A DNA stretch of 9,402 bases, taken from assembly GCA_030043855.1 (NCBI GenBank), contig JASHWW010000055.1, positions 1-9,402 on the forward strand, in the 5' to 3' direction. The DNA comes from Thermoplasmata archaeon (GTDB taxonomy: Archaea; Thermoplasmatota; Thermoplasmata; Lutacidiplasmatales; UBA184). The position numbers were made by a program, and so were the translations under genes. The notes under the pieces were generated by a model. The model worked only from the letters and a program-made list of their open reading frames with translations, was not told where the DNA came from and ran no database searches. Shown piece by piece: positions 1-5,977 of the stretch. Every line of letters starts with the position of its first letter. The first letter of the stretch is position 1.

Positions 1-597
1 GCCGTGATCCCGGCGAAGAAGTATCTCGGGGACGACTCGGAGGAGGGCGTCAAGGCCAAGATCTCCCCCTTCCGGAAGCCCCACTCCGATGCGATCCCCT
101 CGTTCGCCAAGGCCGCCGGCAACTACATCAACAGCTACCTGGCGGGGGTGGACGCCCAGAAGGACGGGTACGAGGAGGCGATCCTCCTCGACGCCGACGG
201 GTTCGTGGCAGAGGGGACGGGGGAGAACATCTTCCTCGTGCGCAACGGCACGATCTACACGCCCGGCCTGGAGTCGGACATCCTCCTCGGGGTCACCCGG
301 GACTCGGTCCTGCGGATGGGCCGCGACCTGGGCTATCCGGTGGTGGAGAAGCGACTCTCCGTCAACGAGCTCCTGACCGCCGACGAGGCGTTCTTCTCGG
401 GGACGTATGCCGAGCTCGCCCCGATCCAGGTCGTCGGCCACTACGCGATCGGTACGTCGGTGCCCGGTCCGATCACCCGCGACATCATGTCCCTCTTCCG
501 CCGGATCCTCCGCGGCGAGGAGTCGAAGTACGCGGAGTGGCTCACGCCGGTTCCGTCCCTCGCCGCGCGGGCGGCGCCCCGAGCGTCCCGCCGGTAG
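1..597 (+). CDS. ilvE: Branched-chain amino acid aminotransferase, C-terminal part (5' end outside window)
   Basis: A PLP-dependent class IV aminotransferase that would interconvert leucine, isoleucine and valine with their 2-oxo acids using glutamate/2-oxoglutarate in the cytoplasm. The visible part is 198 residues, against about 300 for the family, so roughly the first third lies upstream of the window. The KAAGNYINSYLAG segment carries the presumed Schiff-base lysine (codon 109-111). Other family marks follow in order: EGTGENIFLV, the glycine-rich LLGVTRDSV phosphate-binding turn, and FFSGTYAELAPI. The reading frame is open from base 1 and ends at TAG 595-597. The last dozen residues are Arg/Ala-rich and look like a loose tail. 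It converges with the VOC gene, whose stop lies 3 bases beyond. Family assignment is firm. Distinguishing IlvE from D-amino-acid transaminase rests on the lysine segment and EGTGEN motif and is likely but not proven. Confidence 0.93.
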   Translation, partial: AVIPAKKYLGDDSEEGVKAKISPFRKPHSDAIPSFAKAAGNYINSYLAGVDAQKDGYEEAILLDADGFVAEGTGENIFLVRNGTIYTPGLESDILLGVTRDSVLRMGRDLGYPVVEKRLSVNELLTADEAFFSGTYAELAPIQVVGHYAIGTSVPGPITRDIMSLFRRILRGEESKYAEWLTPVPSLAARAAPRASRR

Positions 598-600
598 TCG

Positions 601-1038
601 CTACTCGTCGTCGTCGGGCCGCGCCGGTGCGTGCGCGGGCGGGTGACTGCACGCGTGCACGTGCGGATCGGGACGCCAGACCAGCTCGATCCGGAGCCCT
701 TCCGGTCCGCGGAGGAAGAGGGAGCGGGAGTCCTCGCGTTCCTTCTCCCCGGTGATCGTGACCCGGGCCCGCCCGACGCGGCTCCGGAGCCCCGTCCACT
801 CCGCCACGCGCAACGCGATGTGATCGATCCCGGACGGGCCGGCGCCCTCCTTGGCGTCCCGCAGGCCCAGCACCTGGTCACCGAACAGGAGGAACGTGTG
901 GTCGGCCCCCTCGCCGATCACGTCCATGCCGAGCTGCTCGACGAAAAATCGCGAGGCTTTCGCGCGATCCTTGACCCGGATGTCGACGTGGTCGAACCCG
1001 AGGATTCCGAACTCGCGAGGCGCCGTCTTCGCCGGCAC
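601..1038 (-). CDS. VOC-superfamily (glyoxalase/bleomycin-resistance/dioxygenase fold) protein
   Basis: A 145-residue single VOC protein of two beta-alpha-beta-beta-beta halves. The first half opens with GFDHVDIRV (His17) and the second with GIDHIALRV (His73), and GLRIELVW supplies Glu118. His17, His73 and Glu118 are the probable metal ligands; I see no clear acidic or Gln ligand near residues 56-60, the usual fourth position. This fits a metal-dependent glyoxalase, dioxygenase or epimerase-like enzyme, but the substrate cannot be told. The C-terminal tail (about residues 124-145) is unusual, with four His, one Cys and a closing acidic run. The GTG start at 1038 is chosen because a TATA-like box lies about 26 nt upstream, fitting a leaderless mRNA; no Shine-Dalgarno is visible. 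It diverges from tldD and converges on ilvE. Confidence 0.85.
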   Translation of the reverse strand: MPAKTAPREFGILGFDHVDIRVKDRAKASRFFVEQLGMDVIGEGADHTFLLFGDQVLGLRDAKEGAGPSGIDHIALRVAEWTGLRSRVGRARVTITGEKEREDSRSLFLRGPEGLRIELVWRPDPHVHACSHPPAHAPARPDDDE

Positions 1039-1061
1039 GGGCGGCCGACAGCGGTCGGGGT

Positions 1062-1068
1062 CTATATC
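1062..1068 (-). promoter_or_regulatory. TATA-like box of the VOC gene
   Basis: On the minus strand this reads GATATAG inside a GC-rich stretch. Its centre is about 26 nt upstream of the GTG at 1038, the spacing at which archaeal TBP/TFB would start transcription at or next to the start codon. Confidence 0.5.
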
Positions 1069-1117
1069 GTGTCGGTTGCGCGAGGACGGACCGGTGGTCG
1101 CGTTCGGTGCGCTACGA

Positions 1118-1125
1118 CTTTATCT
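1118..1125 (+). promoter_or_regulatory. TATA-like box of the tldD-tldE operon
   Basis: CTTTATCT at this position is the only AT-rich element upstream of tldD. Its centre lies about 28-30 nt upstream of the ATG at 1152, so transcription would begin within a few bases of that ATG. It lies inside the possible N-terminal extension that would begin at 1107, which argues against that longer start. Confidence 0.5.
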
Positions 1126-1151
1126 CTCGGACCCCGCTCGGGGAGCCGTTC

Positions 1152-2546
1152 ATGGCCGACCTACGGGACGCCGAGGCAGACCTCCGCGCCAGCTTGACGC
1201 GACTCGAACGATCGACCGCCTTCGCCGAGGTCCTGGCCGAACGGACTTCGGGCGAGGGACTCCGATTCGATCGGCGGACGACCTCGGCGTCCTCCCATCC
1301 CCGCCTGCGGGGGGCGGTCTTCCGCGCCTGGGCCGGCACCCGTTGGGTCGAGGCGACCACGAGCGGCGTCGACCCGGCCTCCCTCGGGGCGGCCGCGAGC
1401 GCGCTCGAGGACGACCTGAAGCGCACGCGGACCGCGGGCAACCCTCCGGGGACGTCGGCGACGACGCGCGGCGAGCGCACCGACCGCCCGGCGCATCCGA
1501 TGTCCGAGCTCGGGATCGAGGGGATGCTCGGCGTCGCGAAGGAGATCCTGGGGTGGGCCACCCAGGTCGACTCCGTTCGGGACTGCAACGTGCGGATCGA
1601 GTGGGACGAGGACGAGCGATTCTACCTCAATACCGTGGGCGCCCGGTGTTACCAACGGCTCAGCCGAGCGACCGCGGTCGCGGCGCCGCTGGCGTTCGAC
1701 AACGGGCGGGTCGAGTTCGACTTTCACACCGACGGTCGTCTGGGCGGACGGGAGGCGATCGCCTGGTTCACCGAGGAGCACGTCCGCACCCTCGCCGAGA
1801 GTGCTCGGGCGGCGCTGACGGCGAAGGCCCCGCCCTCCGGGACGATCACGGTCCTCCTCGACCCGTCGGTCGCGGGAACGTTCGCGCACGAGTCGTTCGG
1901 GCACGGAACCGAGGCGGACCAGTTCGCCCGCGATCGGTCGTATCTGAAGCCGCTGCTGGGGCAGACGCTGGGACCGGAGTTCCTGACCCTCGTCGACAAC
2001 GGCGCGATCCCCGACGGCTGGGGATCGATCTACTTCGACGACGAGGGGCATCCGGGGCAGCGGACGGTCCTCGTCGATCACGGAACGTTCGTCGGCGCCC
2101 TCCACGACCGCGAGACGGGGGTCCCGACCGGCTCTCCGGCGACGGGGAACACGCGACGGGCGGACTTCGAGAGCCGGGCGTTCGTTCGGATGACCAACAC
2201 CTACGTCGAGCCCGGGGACTGGACCCTCGAGGAGCTCGTGGAAGAAGCGAAGGACGGCGTCCTGCTCGAGAACGCGACCAGCAGTATCGAGGACCCGCTC
2301 GGCGGCCAGATGCAGCTGAAGGTGAAGCACGGCCGCCTCATCGAGCACGGCCGGCTGACCGACGTCGTCGGCTCGATGGCGCTCTCCGGCAAGGTGCTGG
2401 ACGTTCTGAAGTCGACCCGCGGCGTGGGGCGGGCCGATTCGTTCACGATCGACCCCGGGTACTGCGGCAAGGGGCACTCCGACATGTTGCCCGCCGGGAC
2501 CGGCGGGGTGTACCTGCTATCGACCGCCGTGGTGGGGGTCGCATGA
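1152..2546 (+). CDS. tldD: TldD metalloprotease subunit
   Basis: Catalytic zinc subunit of the TldD/TldE heterodimer (peptidase family U62/PmbA-TldD), a cytoplasmic protease that digests unfolded or short peptides through a narrow channel; in Escherichia coli it processes the microcin B17 precursor and degrades CcdA. The product is 464 residues, about family length. HESFGH at residues 246-251 is the HExxxH zinc/catalytic motif. The DPGYCGKGHSDMLP block near the C-terminus supplies the third zinc ligand, Cys438. All expected active-site parts are present, so it should be active. The ATG at 1152 is preferred to the GTG at 1107 because the TATA-like box lies between them. The stop overlaps the tldE start as ATGA, so the pair is translationally coupled. 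The natural substrate in this organism is unknown. Confidence 0.95.
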   Translation: MADLRDAEADLRASLTRLERSTAFAEVLAERTSGEGLRFDRRTTSASSHPRLRGAVFRAWAGTRWVEATTSGVDPASLGAAASALEDDLKRTRTAGNPPGTSATTRGERTDRPAHPMSELGIEGMLGVAKEILGWATQVDSVRDCNVRIEWDEDERFYLNTVGARCYQRLSRATAVAAPLAFDNGRVEFDFHTDGRLGGREAIAWFTEEHVRTLAESARAALTAKAPPSGTITVLLDPSVAGTFAHESFGHGTEADQFARDRSYLKPLLGQTLGPEFLTLVDNGAIPDGWGSIYFDDEGHPGQRTVLVDHGTFVGALHDRETGVPTGSPATGNTRRADFESRAFVRMTNTYVEPGDWTLEELVEEAKDGVLLENATSSIEDPLGGQMQLKVKHGRLIEHGRLTDVVGSMALSGKVLDVLKSTRGVGRADSFTIDPGYCGKGHSDMLPAGTGGVYLLSTAVVGVA

Positions 2547-3952
2547 CGCCCCCGACGGAGAGCTCGGACGCGGCGTTCCGTGTGGCGGACGCGATCCGGA
2601 CCGAGGCGCCGTGGGAGGTGTTCGCCCAGCGGATCCGACGGTACGAGATCCATCTGAACGGTCGTGCGATCGAGCTCGAGCGGGCCCCGGTCCTCTCGGA
2701 GGGGTATGGGATTCGGCTGCTCCGACCGCGGGACGGGAAGATCGGCACCGGATTCCAGGCATCGAACGACTTCTCCGAGGCGGGGATCCGAGAATCCGTG
2801 ACCGGAGCGGCGGCCGTCGCTGCGCGGTCGGAATTTCCAGCACCGTCCGTCGCCCTCCCGGGGTCGGTCTCCGGCGGCGGGTCGACCCCCGAGATCCTCG
2901 ACCCGGCACTGTGGGCGCGCCCGCTCGACTCCGCACGGGCCTACGTTCAATCCGTATTCTCCGCGTTCGACCCGCATCCGCACGAGGCGATCAGTTTCGG
3001 CTCCGTGAAGGTCTCGCTGGTCGAGACCTCGATCGCGAATTCCGCCGGTGCCCGAGTGCGATACCCGCACACGGTGGTCGAGACCGAATTCGCCGTCAAG
3101 GCGACCGGGGGACCCGAAGGCGCGCCCCCGGGCGAGTACTGGGTCACCGACACCGCGCGCCGACTCGACCCGAGCCCACTTCCCGGATTGGTCGCCGAAT
3201 GGTGCCGCTTCGCCCAGGACGTTCGACGCGCGAAGGCACCGCCCACTGGTGACCTGCCGGTGGTCCTCCCGGCCTCCTTGACCGAGCAGATCCTGCCGTC
3301 GGTCCTGGGGTACCGGTTCACGGGAGGCGCCCGCCTCCGGGAGCTCTCCCCGAAGCTGGGCGCGAAGCTCGCCGTCGAGGGGCTGAGCATCCACGACGAC
3401 GGTCGATTCCCGTGGGCGATCGCTTCGGGCCCGACGGACGACGAGGGAGCGCCGGCGGGGCGCCACGCGCTGATCCGCGGCGGTGCCGTGGCCGAGCTGC
3501 TCTACGACTCGCTCCGGGGCGCCGCGTTCAACGCGCCCACCACCGGGAACGCGGTCCGGGGCGTCGGCTTCGGACACCGCGACCCGGTCAAGTTCGCGCA
3601 TCCGCCGGGCGAGCACTCGACGACGCTCGTGATCGAGCCCGGCTCGGGCGGAACCGACGCGGAGCTCATCGAGGCCGCGGGGGACGGGATCTGGCTTCAG
3701 CAGCTCGGTTGGGCCGTACCGGACACCGTCTCGGGAATCTTCGGCGGAGAGATCCGGATCGGTTACCGCATCCGGGGAGGAAAGCTCGCCGAACCGGTCC
3801 GGGGGGGGACCGTCGGAGGGTCGGCCTTGGGACCCGAGGGCGCCCCGTCGATGCTGACCTGCCTCGGCGCGATCGGGTCGAAGCAGCACCTGGTCGGGGA
3901 CCTCGCGGCCCCGACGTTGCTGGTGCGTCCGCTCGCGGTCGCGGGCGCCTGA
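2543..3952 (+). CDS. tldE: TldE/PmbA, non-catalytic partner of TldD
   Basis: A 469-residue member of the PmbA/TldD family that lacks the HExxxH motif, as expected for the TldE subunit, which forms the second half of the proteolytic chamber with TldD. Typical features include the central GYRFTGGARLRE and LSIHDDGRFPWAIASGPTDD segments, the NAPTTGNAVRG loop that matches the SPATGNTRR loop of TldD, and the C-terminal GIFGGEIRIGYRIRGGK and GTVGGSALG strands. The ATG at 2543 lies in ATGA overlap with the tldD stop and has the purine-rich GGTGGGGGTC just upstream, so coupled translation is likely. An open frame runs far upstream of 2543 within tldD, but that is a shadow of GC-rich coding. It converges on the zinc-ribbon gene with 7 bases between the stops. 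Confidence 0.93.
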   Translation: MTPPTESSDAAFRVADAIRTEAPWEVFAQRIRRYEIHLNGRAIELERAPVLSEGYGIRLLRPRDGKIGTGFQASNDFSEAGIRESVTGAAAVAARSEFPAPSVALPGSVSGGGSTPEILDPALWARPLDSARAYVQSVFSAFDPHPHEAISFGSVKVSLVETSIANSAGARVRYPHTVVETEFAVKATGGPEGAPPGEYWVTDTARRLDPSPLPGLVAEWCRFAQDVRRAKAPPTGDLPVVLPASLTEQILPSVLGYRFTGGARLRELSPKLGAKLAVEGLSIHDDGRFPWAIASGPTDDEGAPAGRHALIRGGAVAELLYDSLRGAAFNAPTTGNAVRGVGFGHRDPVKFAHPPGEHSTTLVIEPGSGGTDAELIEAAGDGIWLQQLGWAVPDTVSGIFGGEIRIGYRIRGGKLAEPVRGGTVGGSALGPEGAPSMLTCLGAIGSKQHLVGDLAAPTLLVRPLAVAGA

Positions 3953-3959
3953 CGAGACC

Positions 3960-4193
3960 CTACTTCCCCTTCGGGAGCTGCAGGAGGATCGTCCCGCACT
4001 TGGGGCAGCGCAGCCCCGGGAGGTTCGCGGAGTACGTTCCCGCGAAGCCGGTGCCGACCAAGACCTCGAGCCCGACCGGCCGCAACCGGCGGGCGGTGGC
4101 GTCCTTGGACCAGAAGAGCCCCGAGCCGTTCGTCGTCGTCACGAACCCTGCCTCGAGGGGCCCCGAGCACGTGGCGCACTGCGTTCCCGACAT
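3960..4193 (-). CDS. Small zinc-ribbon protein (77 aa)
   Basis: The protein has CxxC pairs at Cys6/Cys9 and Cys63/Cys66 (RCPKCGTILL), a single four-cysteine zinc ribbon. The CATCSGPLEAGFV...LFWS pattern after the first pair resembles small DUF6487-type (PF20097) proteins, in which a glycine and a tryptophan follow the first CxxC; this is from memory and not searched. Between the knuckles lies a short basic stretch and a Gly/Ala-rich segment. There is no signal peptide or membrane helix. Its function is unknown; nucleic-acid or protein binding is the usual guess for such ribbons. The ATG at 4193 is the first in-frame start. A TATA-like element about 35 nt upstream implies a leader of under 10 nt, and there is no Shine-Dalgarno. 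It is transcribed alone, divergent from the RIO kinase gene. Confidence 0.82.
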   Translation of the reverse strand: MSGTQCATCSGPLEAGFVTTTNGSGLFWSKDATARRLRPVGLEVLVGTGFAGTYSANLPGLRCPKCGTILLQLPKGK

Positions 4194-4222
4194 CGGAGGA
4201 TCGGAGTCCGGACAAAGCGGGG

Positions 4223-4232
4223 GGTATCTTTG
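4223..4232 (-). promoter_or_regulatory. TATA-like box of the zinc-ribbon gene
   Basis: The minus strand reads CAAAGATACC, an AT-rich island in a GC-rich intergenic region, centred about 35 nt upstream of the ATG at 4193. This would give a nearly leaderless transcript. Confidence 0.35.
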
Positions 4233-4275
4233 GTTTGCGGCCGAACGGACGCCGGGCCACCGCGTCGAGGGACGG

Positions 4276-4285
4276 CTTTAGATAG
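4276..4285 (+). promoter_or_regulatory. TATA-like box upstream of the RIO kinase gene
   Basis: CTTTAGATAG is the only AT-rich element on the plus strand between the two divergent genes. It predicts a transcription start near 4306 and therefore a leader of about 140 nt, in contrast to the nearly leaderless genes elsewhere in the window. Confidence 0.35.
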
Positions 4286-4446
4286 CTCGGGACCGATGGC
4301 CGGTCGGCCACGGGCCGGGAGGTTCACGGGAAGATGGCAGTCGATGCGTCCGCCAGCGTCCCGTGGGCCGTCTAGACCCGCTCCGTACCGGCGCGACGCC
4401 TCGCTGCTCCTCTCGACGAGCCGTCCGGCGTGCGCCAGGACCGGAC

Positions 4447-5184
4447 ATGCCCAACGACGGGTACCTGGACGAGAGCGTCCACTGGAAGGTGCGGAACGGC
4501 CTGCTCGGCTTCGCCGAGCCGACCCACGGCGAGGTAGCAGACGCCATCCTCGAAGCCGGCCTCGCGACGGAGGTCGGGCAACGACTGGGGTCCGGGAAGG
4601 AAGCGGACGTCTATCTCGGACGGGACGGGCGTCGTCGGATCGTCGTGAAGGTCTACCGACAGTACCGAACCTCGCATCGGGGGGGCCGTCGCATCCAGAT
4701 GGAATCGATGGGGCAACGCGCCTCGCGCGAGTTCGAGCTCCTCGGCTACGCCTGGCAGGGGGGCGCCCGCGTCCCGGAGCCCGGGACCCGGGTCGAGAAC
4801 ATGTTCTCGATGCAGTACCTCGGCGCCCCGGATCGGGCGGCGCCGCGGCTGCAGCAAGCCCGGCTCGACGACCCGGCCGCCTTCCTCCGCGACACCCTGG
4901 CCGGGATCGAAGGGCTCGCGGAGGCGGGGGTGGTCCACTCGGACCTGAGCCCGTTCAACATCCTCGTGCACGAAGAACGTCCGTGGTTCATCGACCTCGC
5001 CGCGGGGATCCGCGTCGATCGACTCGGCAGCCCGCCCTGGGTTCGGCTCCACGAAGCGTTCCGGGCGTTGCAGGCCGGGGGCGCGACCCTCGTCCGATAT
5101 TTCCGTCGCTACGGGTTGGAGTTCGATACCGAGGAGCTCCTACGTCGTGTCCGGACCAAGATCGAGCTCTACCGACTCGAGTGA
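4447..5184 (+). CDS. RIO-type atypical serine kinase/ATPase, RIO1-like
   Basis: RIO proteins act in maturation of the small ribosomal subunit as kinase-fold ATPases. The 245-residue product has the family motifs in order: nucleotide loop LGSGKEADVYLG (residues 48-58), ATP-anchoring Lys68 in VVKVYR, hinge MQYLG (122-126), catalytic loop HSDLSPFNIL (164-173, Asp166 and Asn171), and metal-binding Asp183 in WFIDLA. The C-terminal LVRYFRRYGLEFD segment resembles the end of RIO1 domains. It is short and somewhat divergent: the serine of the usual STGKEA is replaced (GSGKEA), and the metal loop reads IDLAAG in place of IDxxQ. The ATG at 4447 is chosen because the RIO domain follows closely. A GTG at 4363 would add 28 Arg-rich residues with no supporting signal. 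The Shine-Dalgarno before 4447 is weak. Confidence 0.88.
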   Translation: MPNDGYLDESVHWKVRNGLLGFAEPTHGEVADAILEAGLATEVGQRLGSGKEADVYLGRDGRRRIVVKVYRQYRTSHRGGRRIQMESMGQRASREFELLGYAWQGGARVPEPGTRVENMFSMQYLGAPDRAAPRLQQARLDDPAAFLRDTLAGIEGLAEAGVVHSDLSPFNILVHEERPWFIDLAAGIRVDRLGSPPWVRLHEAFRALQAGGATLVRYFRRYGLEFDTEELLRRVRTKIELYRLE

Positions 5185-5193
5185 CCTCGCAGA

Positions 5194-5216
5194 GACGACT
5201 TGGTTCGAGGCTCGTC
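5194..5216 (+). terminator. Hairpin downstream of the RIO kinase gene
   Basis: GACGA (5194-5198) with CTTG (5199-5202) pairs to CGAG (5206-5209) with TCGTC (5212-5216), leaving a 3-nt loop, a 2-nt bulge and one wobble pair. It lies 9 bases after the stop. There is no T-tract on the plus strand, so its role as a terminator is only a possibility. Confidence 0.25.
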
Positions 5217-5232
5217 GCCGCTCCGGCCGGAG

Positions 5233-5275
5233 AAAAAAAAGGGCGGCCCCCGCGGGGCCGGGTACCCCGCGGGGG
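5233..5275 (-). terminator. Strong hairpin plus T8 terminator of the minus-strand small-gene operon
   Basis: Perfect 11-bp arms at 5247-5257 and 5265-5275 (CCCCCGCGGGG and its complement) enclose a 7-nt loop. Reading on the minus strand, six bases separate the stem from a run of eight T (5240 down to 5233). T-tracts end transcription in archaea, and the GC hairpin would add a pause. It lies 16 nt beyond the last possible stop codon of the operon. Confidence 0.75.
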
Positions 5276-5291
5276 TCAGATCATCGTGAGG

Positions 5292-5318
5292 TCAGCAGGC
5301 GTCCAGGATGAGGTTCAT
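5292..5318 (-). CDS. Candidate 8-codon mini-ORF (MNLILDAC)
   Basis: The ATG at 5318 overlaps the stop of the upstream small gene as ATGA and is preceded on the minus strand by GAGGAG, a plausible Shine-Dalgarno 5 nt away. All seven sense codons after the start end in G or C, as in the neighbouring genes. The peptide would be hydrophobic with one Asp and a C-terminal Cys. The terminator hairpin starts 16 nt after its stop. Against it: the purine run is also explained by the EEENE codons of the upstream gene, and an 8-codon frame after a chance ATG is common. It may be a signalling or leader peptide, or nothing. Confidence 0.25.
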   Translation of the reverse strand: MNLILDAC

Positions 5319-5524
5319 TCGTTCTCCTCCTCGAGGAGTCGGACCGACGGCCCGTGGCCGCCCGAGCGGTATGCCGGGATCAGCCAGTTCGGCCAGCCGG
5401 AGAGGAAGAAGGAGGGCGTCCGCGGCGGGGGTGCGAGCGCGAGGATCAGGTCCCGCGGCGCGGTCGCGGCCCGGAGCTCGTCCACGGACTCGAACGGGTC
5501 TCGCGGGCGTTCCGTGCGCAGCAT
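5315..5524 (-). CDS. Unrecognised 69-residue protein, second gene of the small operon
   Basis: I do not recognise this protein. It has a charged N-terminus (DPFESVDELRAA), a Leu/Ala/Pro stretch (LILALAPPPRTP), an aromatic core SFFLSGWPNWLIPAY with two Trp, a Gly/His turn, and an acidic tail (EEENE). The hydrophobic core is too short and too polar to be a clear membrane helix. The start is well supported: GGAGGTG lies 5 nt before the ATG at 5524, matching the usual archaeal 16S 3' end, and the ATG overlaps the upstream stop as TGATG. Nearly every codon ends in G or C. A longer open frame running upstream to 5815 in this phase lies within the first gene and is a shadow. Probably co-made with the upstream protein, and possibly its partner. 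Confidence 0.8.
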   Translation of the reverse strand: MLRTERPRDPFESVDELRAATAPRDLILALAPPPRTPSFFLSGWPNWLIPAYRSGGHGPSVRLLEEENE

Positions 5525-5883
5525 CAGAGCACCTCCCCCAGGTCGGGCGGGGAGAGCCAGGGGACCGCGAGGCCTCGCGACTGTTCGGCGATGCGGCCGC
5601 GGGGGAGCGGCGGGACCCCGAGCGTCGCGCCCGGGCTCACCACCACCTCGAAGTCGTGGATCCGCTGCTCCGCGGAAGCGCGGACCGGGGTGTCGGCCGG
5701 CTCCAGCGGGGTGACGATCGGGAAGCTGCCCATCACCACGGTAGGGCATTCCCGGGCTCCGCCGTGGCGGAAGGAGAACTGGGTCTCGTCGTGGGAGGTC
5801 CCGCACGAGGGGCAAACATCGGCGACCTCGAGCATCGCACCGATGCCTCCGAGATACGCCCCGCTTTCCTGCGTGCGGCTCAT
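5524..5883 (-). CDS. Unrecognised 119-residue protein with a possible zinc-binding knuckle, first gene of the small operon
   Basis: I do not recognise the family. The N-terminal third carries CPSCG (Cys24, Cys27), then His31, His40 and Cys46 (ECPTVV), which could form one zinc site. The rest is Pro/Val/Leu-rich and probably beta-structured, with no signal peptide or membrane segment. Codons are strongly G/C-ending, supporting a real gene. The ATG at 5883 is chosen because a TATA-like box lies about 30 nt upstream, fitting a leaderless mRNA. An internal ATG (MLEVADVCPSCG, residue 17) is possible but lacks a signal. It diverges from the HTH-STAND-TPR gene across 94 bp, the arrangement of a regulator and its target. 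The downstream gene is translationally coupled (TGATG). Confidence 0.8.
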   Translation of the reverse strand: MSRTQESGAYLGGIGAMLEVADVCPSCGTSHDETQFSFRHGGARECPTVVMGSFPIVTPLEPADTPVRASAEQRIHDFEVVVSPGATLGVPPLPRGRIAEQSRGLAVPWLSPPDLGEVL

Positions 5884-5909
5884 CTTGAGGAAGTCTGTGG
5901 CTTTTGGGC

Positions 5910-5917
5910 TACATAAA
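5910..5917 (-). promoter_or_regulatory. TATA box of the small-gene operon
   Basis: The minus strand reads TTTATGTA, close to the archaeal consensus, centred about 30 nt upstream of the ATG at 5883. Transcription would start within a few bases of the ATG. No Shine-Dalgarno precedes this start. Confidence 0.6.
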
Positions 5918-5928
5918 CATCGGTAGCA

Positions 5929-5942
5929 ATTTTGTACAAATT
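5929..5942. promoter_or_regulatory. Palindrome in the divergent promoter region (candidate operator)
   Basis: TTTGTACAAA (5931-5940) is a perfect 10-bp palindrome. One more matching pair lies beyond a single mismatch. It is just upstream of the TATA box of the small operon and 37 bp before the start of the winged-helix regulator, in the most AT-rich patch of the window. A dimeric HTH protein, possibly that regulator, could bind here. Confidence 0.4.
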
Positions 5943-5944
5943 AA

Positions 5945-5953
5945 TTCTAAGTA
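5945..5953 (+). promoter_or_regulatory. Weak TATA-like element of the HTH-STAND-TPR gene
   Basis: TTCTAAGTA is centred about 29 nt upstream of the ATG at 5978, so a leaderless transcript is possible. The GGGTGG directly before the ATG is too close for a normal Shine-Dalgarno, which favours leaderless initiation. Confidence 0.3.
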
Positions 5954-5977
5954 GTACCGAGGGGATACTGAGGGTGG

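Larger units (their letters stand above)
4194..4446. other. Intergenic region between the zinc-ribbon and RIO kinase genes
   Basis: The 253 bases separate two divergent genes. They hold the zinc-ribbon TATA-like box, a plus-strand TATA-like box (4276-4285), and then about 140 GC-rich bases before the RIO start. In that leader, ACGGGA (4326-4331) can pair with TCCCGT (4359-4364), and a 13-codon ORF starts at 4334 (ATG) and stops at 4373-4375. No tRNA, C/D-box or known riboswitch signature is seen. Confidence 0.5.

Noticed and set aside
1107..1151. Longer tldD start at GTG 1107
   Set aside because: The TATA-like box at 1118-1125 would be inside the coding sequence, and the 15 extra residues precede the normal N-terminus.
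851..2542. Very long plus-strand open frame running upstream of tldE through tldD
   Set aside because: It lies in another phase inside tldD, is Arg/Gly-rich and has no motifs; a GC-rich shadow. The tldE ATG at 2543 has ATGA overlap and family homology.
2201..3889. 562-codon minus-strand frame opposite tldE
   Set aside because: Antisense shadow with Arg/Pro-rich, low-complexity translation; the plus strand encodes a clear TldE.
4363..4446. Longer RIO kinase start at GTG 4363
   Set aside because: The added 28 residues are Arg/Pro-rich with no family resemblance and no ribosome-binding site; kept only as an alternative.
5199..5216. GGTTCGAGGC, similar to a tRNA T-loop
   Set aside because: The T-stem pairs only over two positions and no D-arm or anticodon arm lies upstream; it is explained by a simple hairpin.
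2543..5318. Functional link between TldD/TldE (which can process peptide precursors) and the 8-residue mini-ORF
   Set aside because: TldD/TldE is a widespread housekeeping pair, and the zinc-ribbon and RIO genes separate it from the small operon; proximity alone is not evidence.
4230..5714. 494-codon plus-strand frame across the RIO gene and the small operon
   Set aside because: It overlaps RIO kinase out of frame and crosses the terminator and the minus-strand genes; no motifs.
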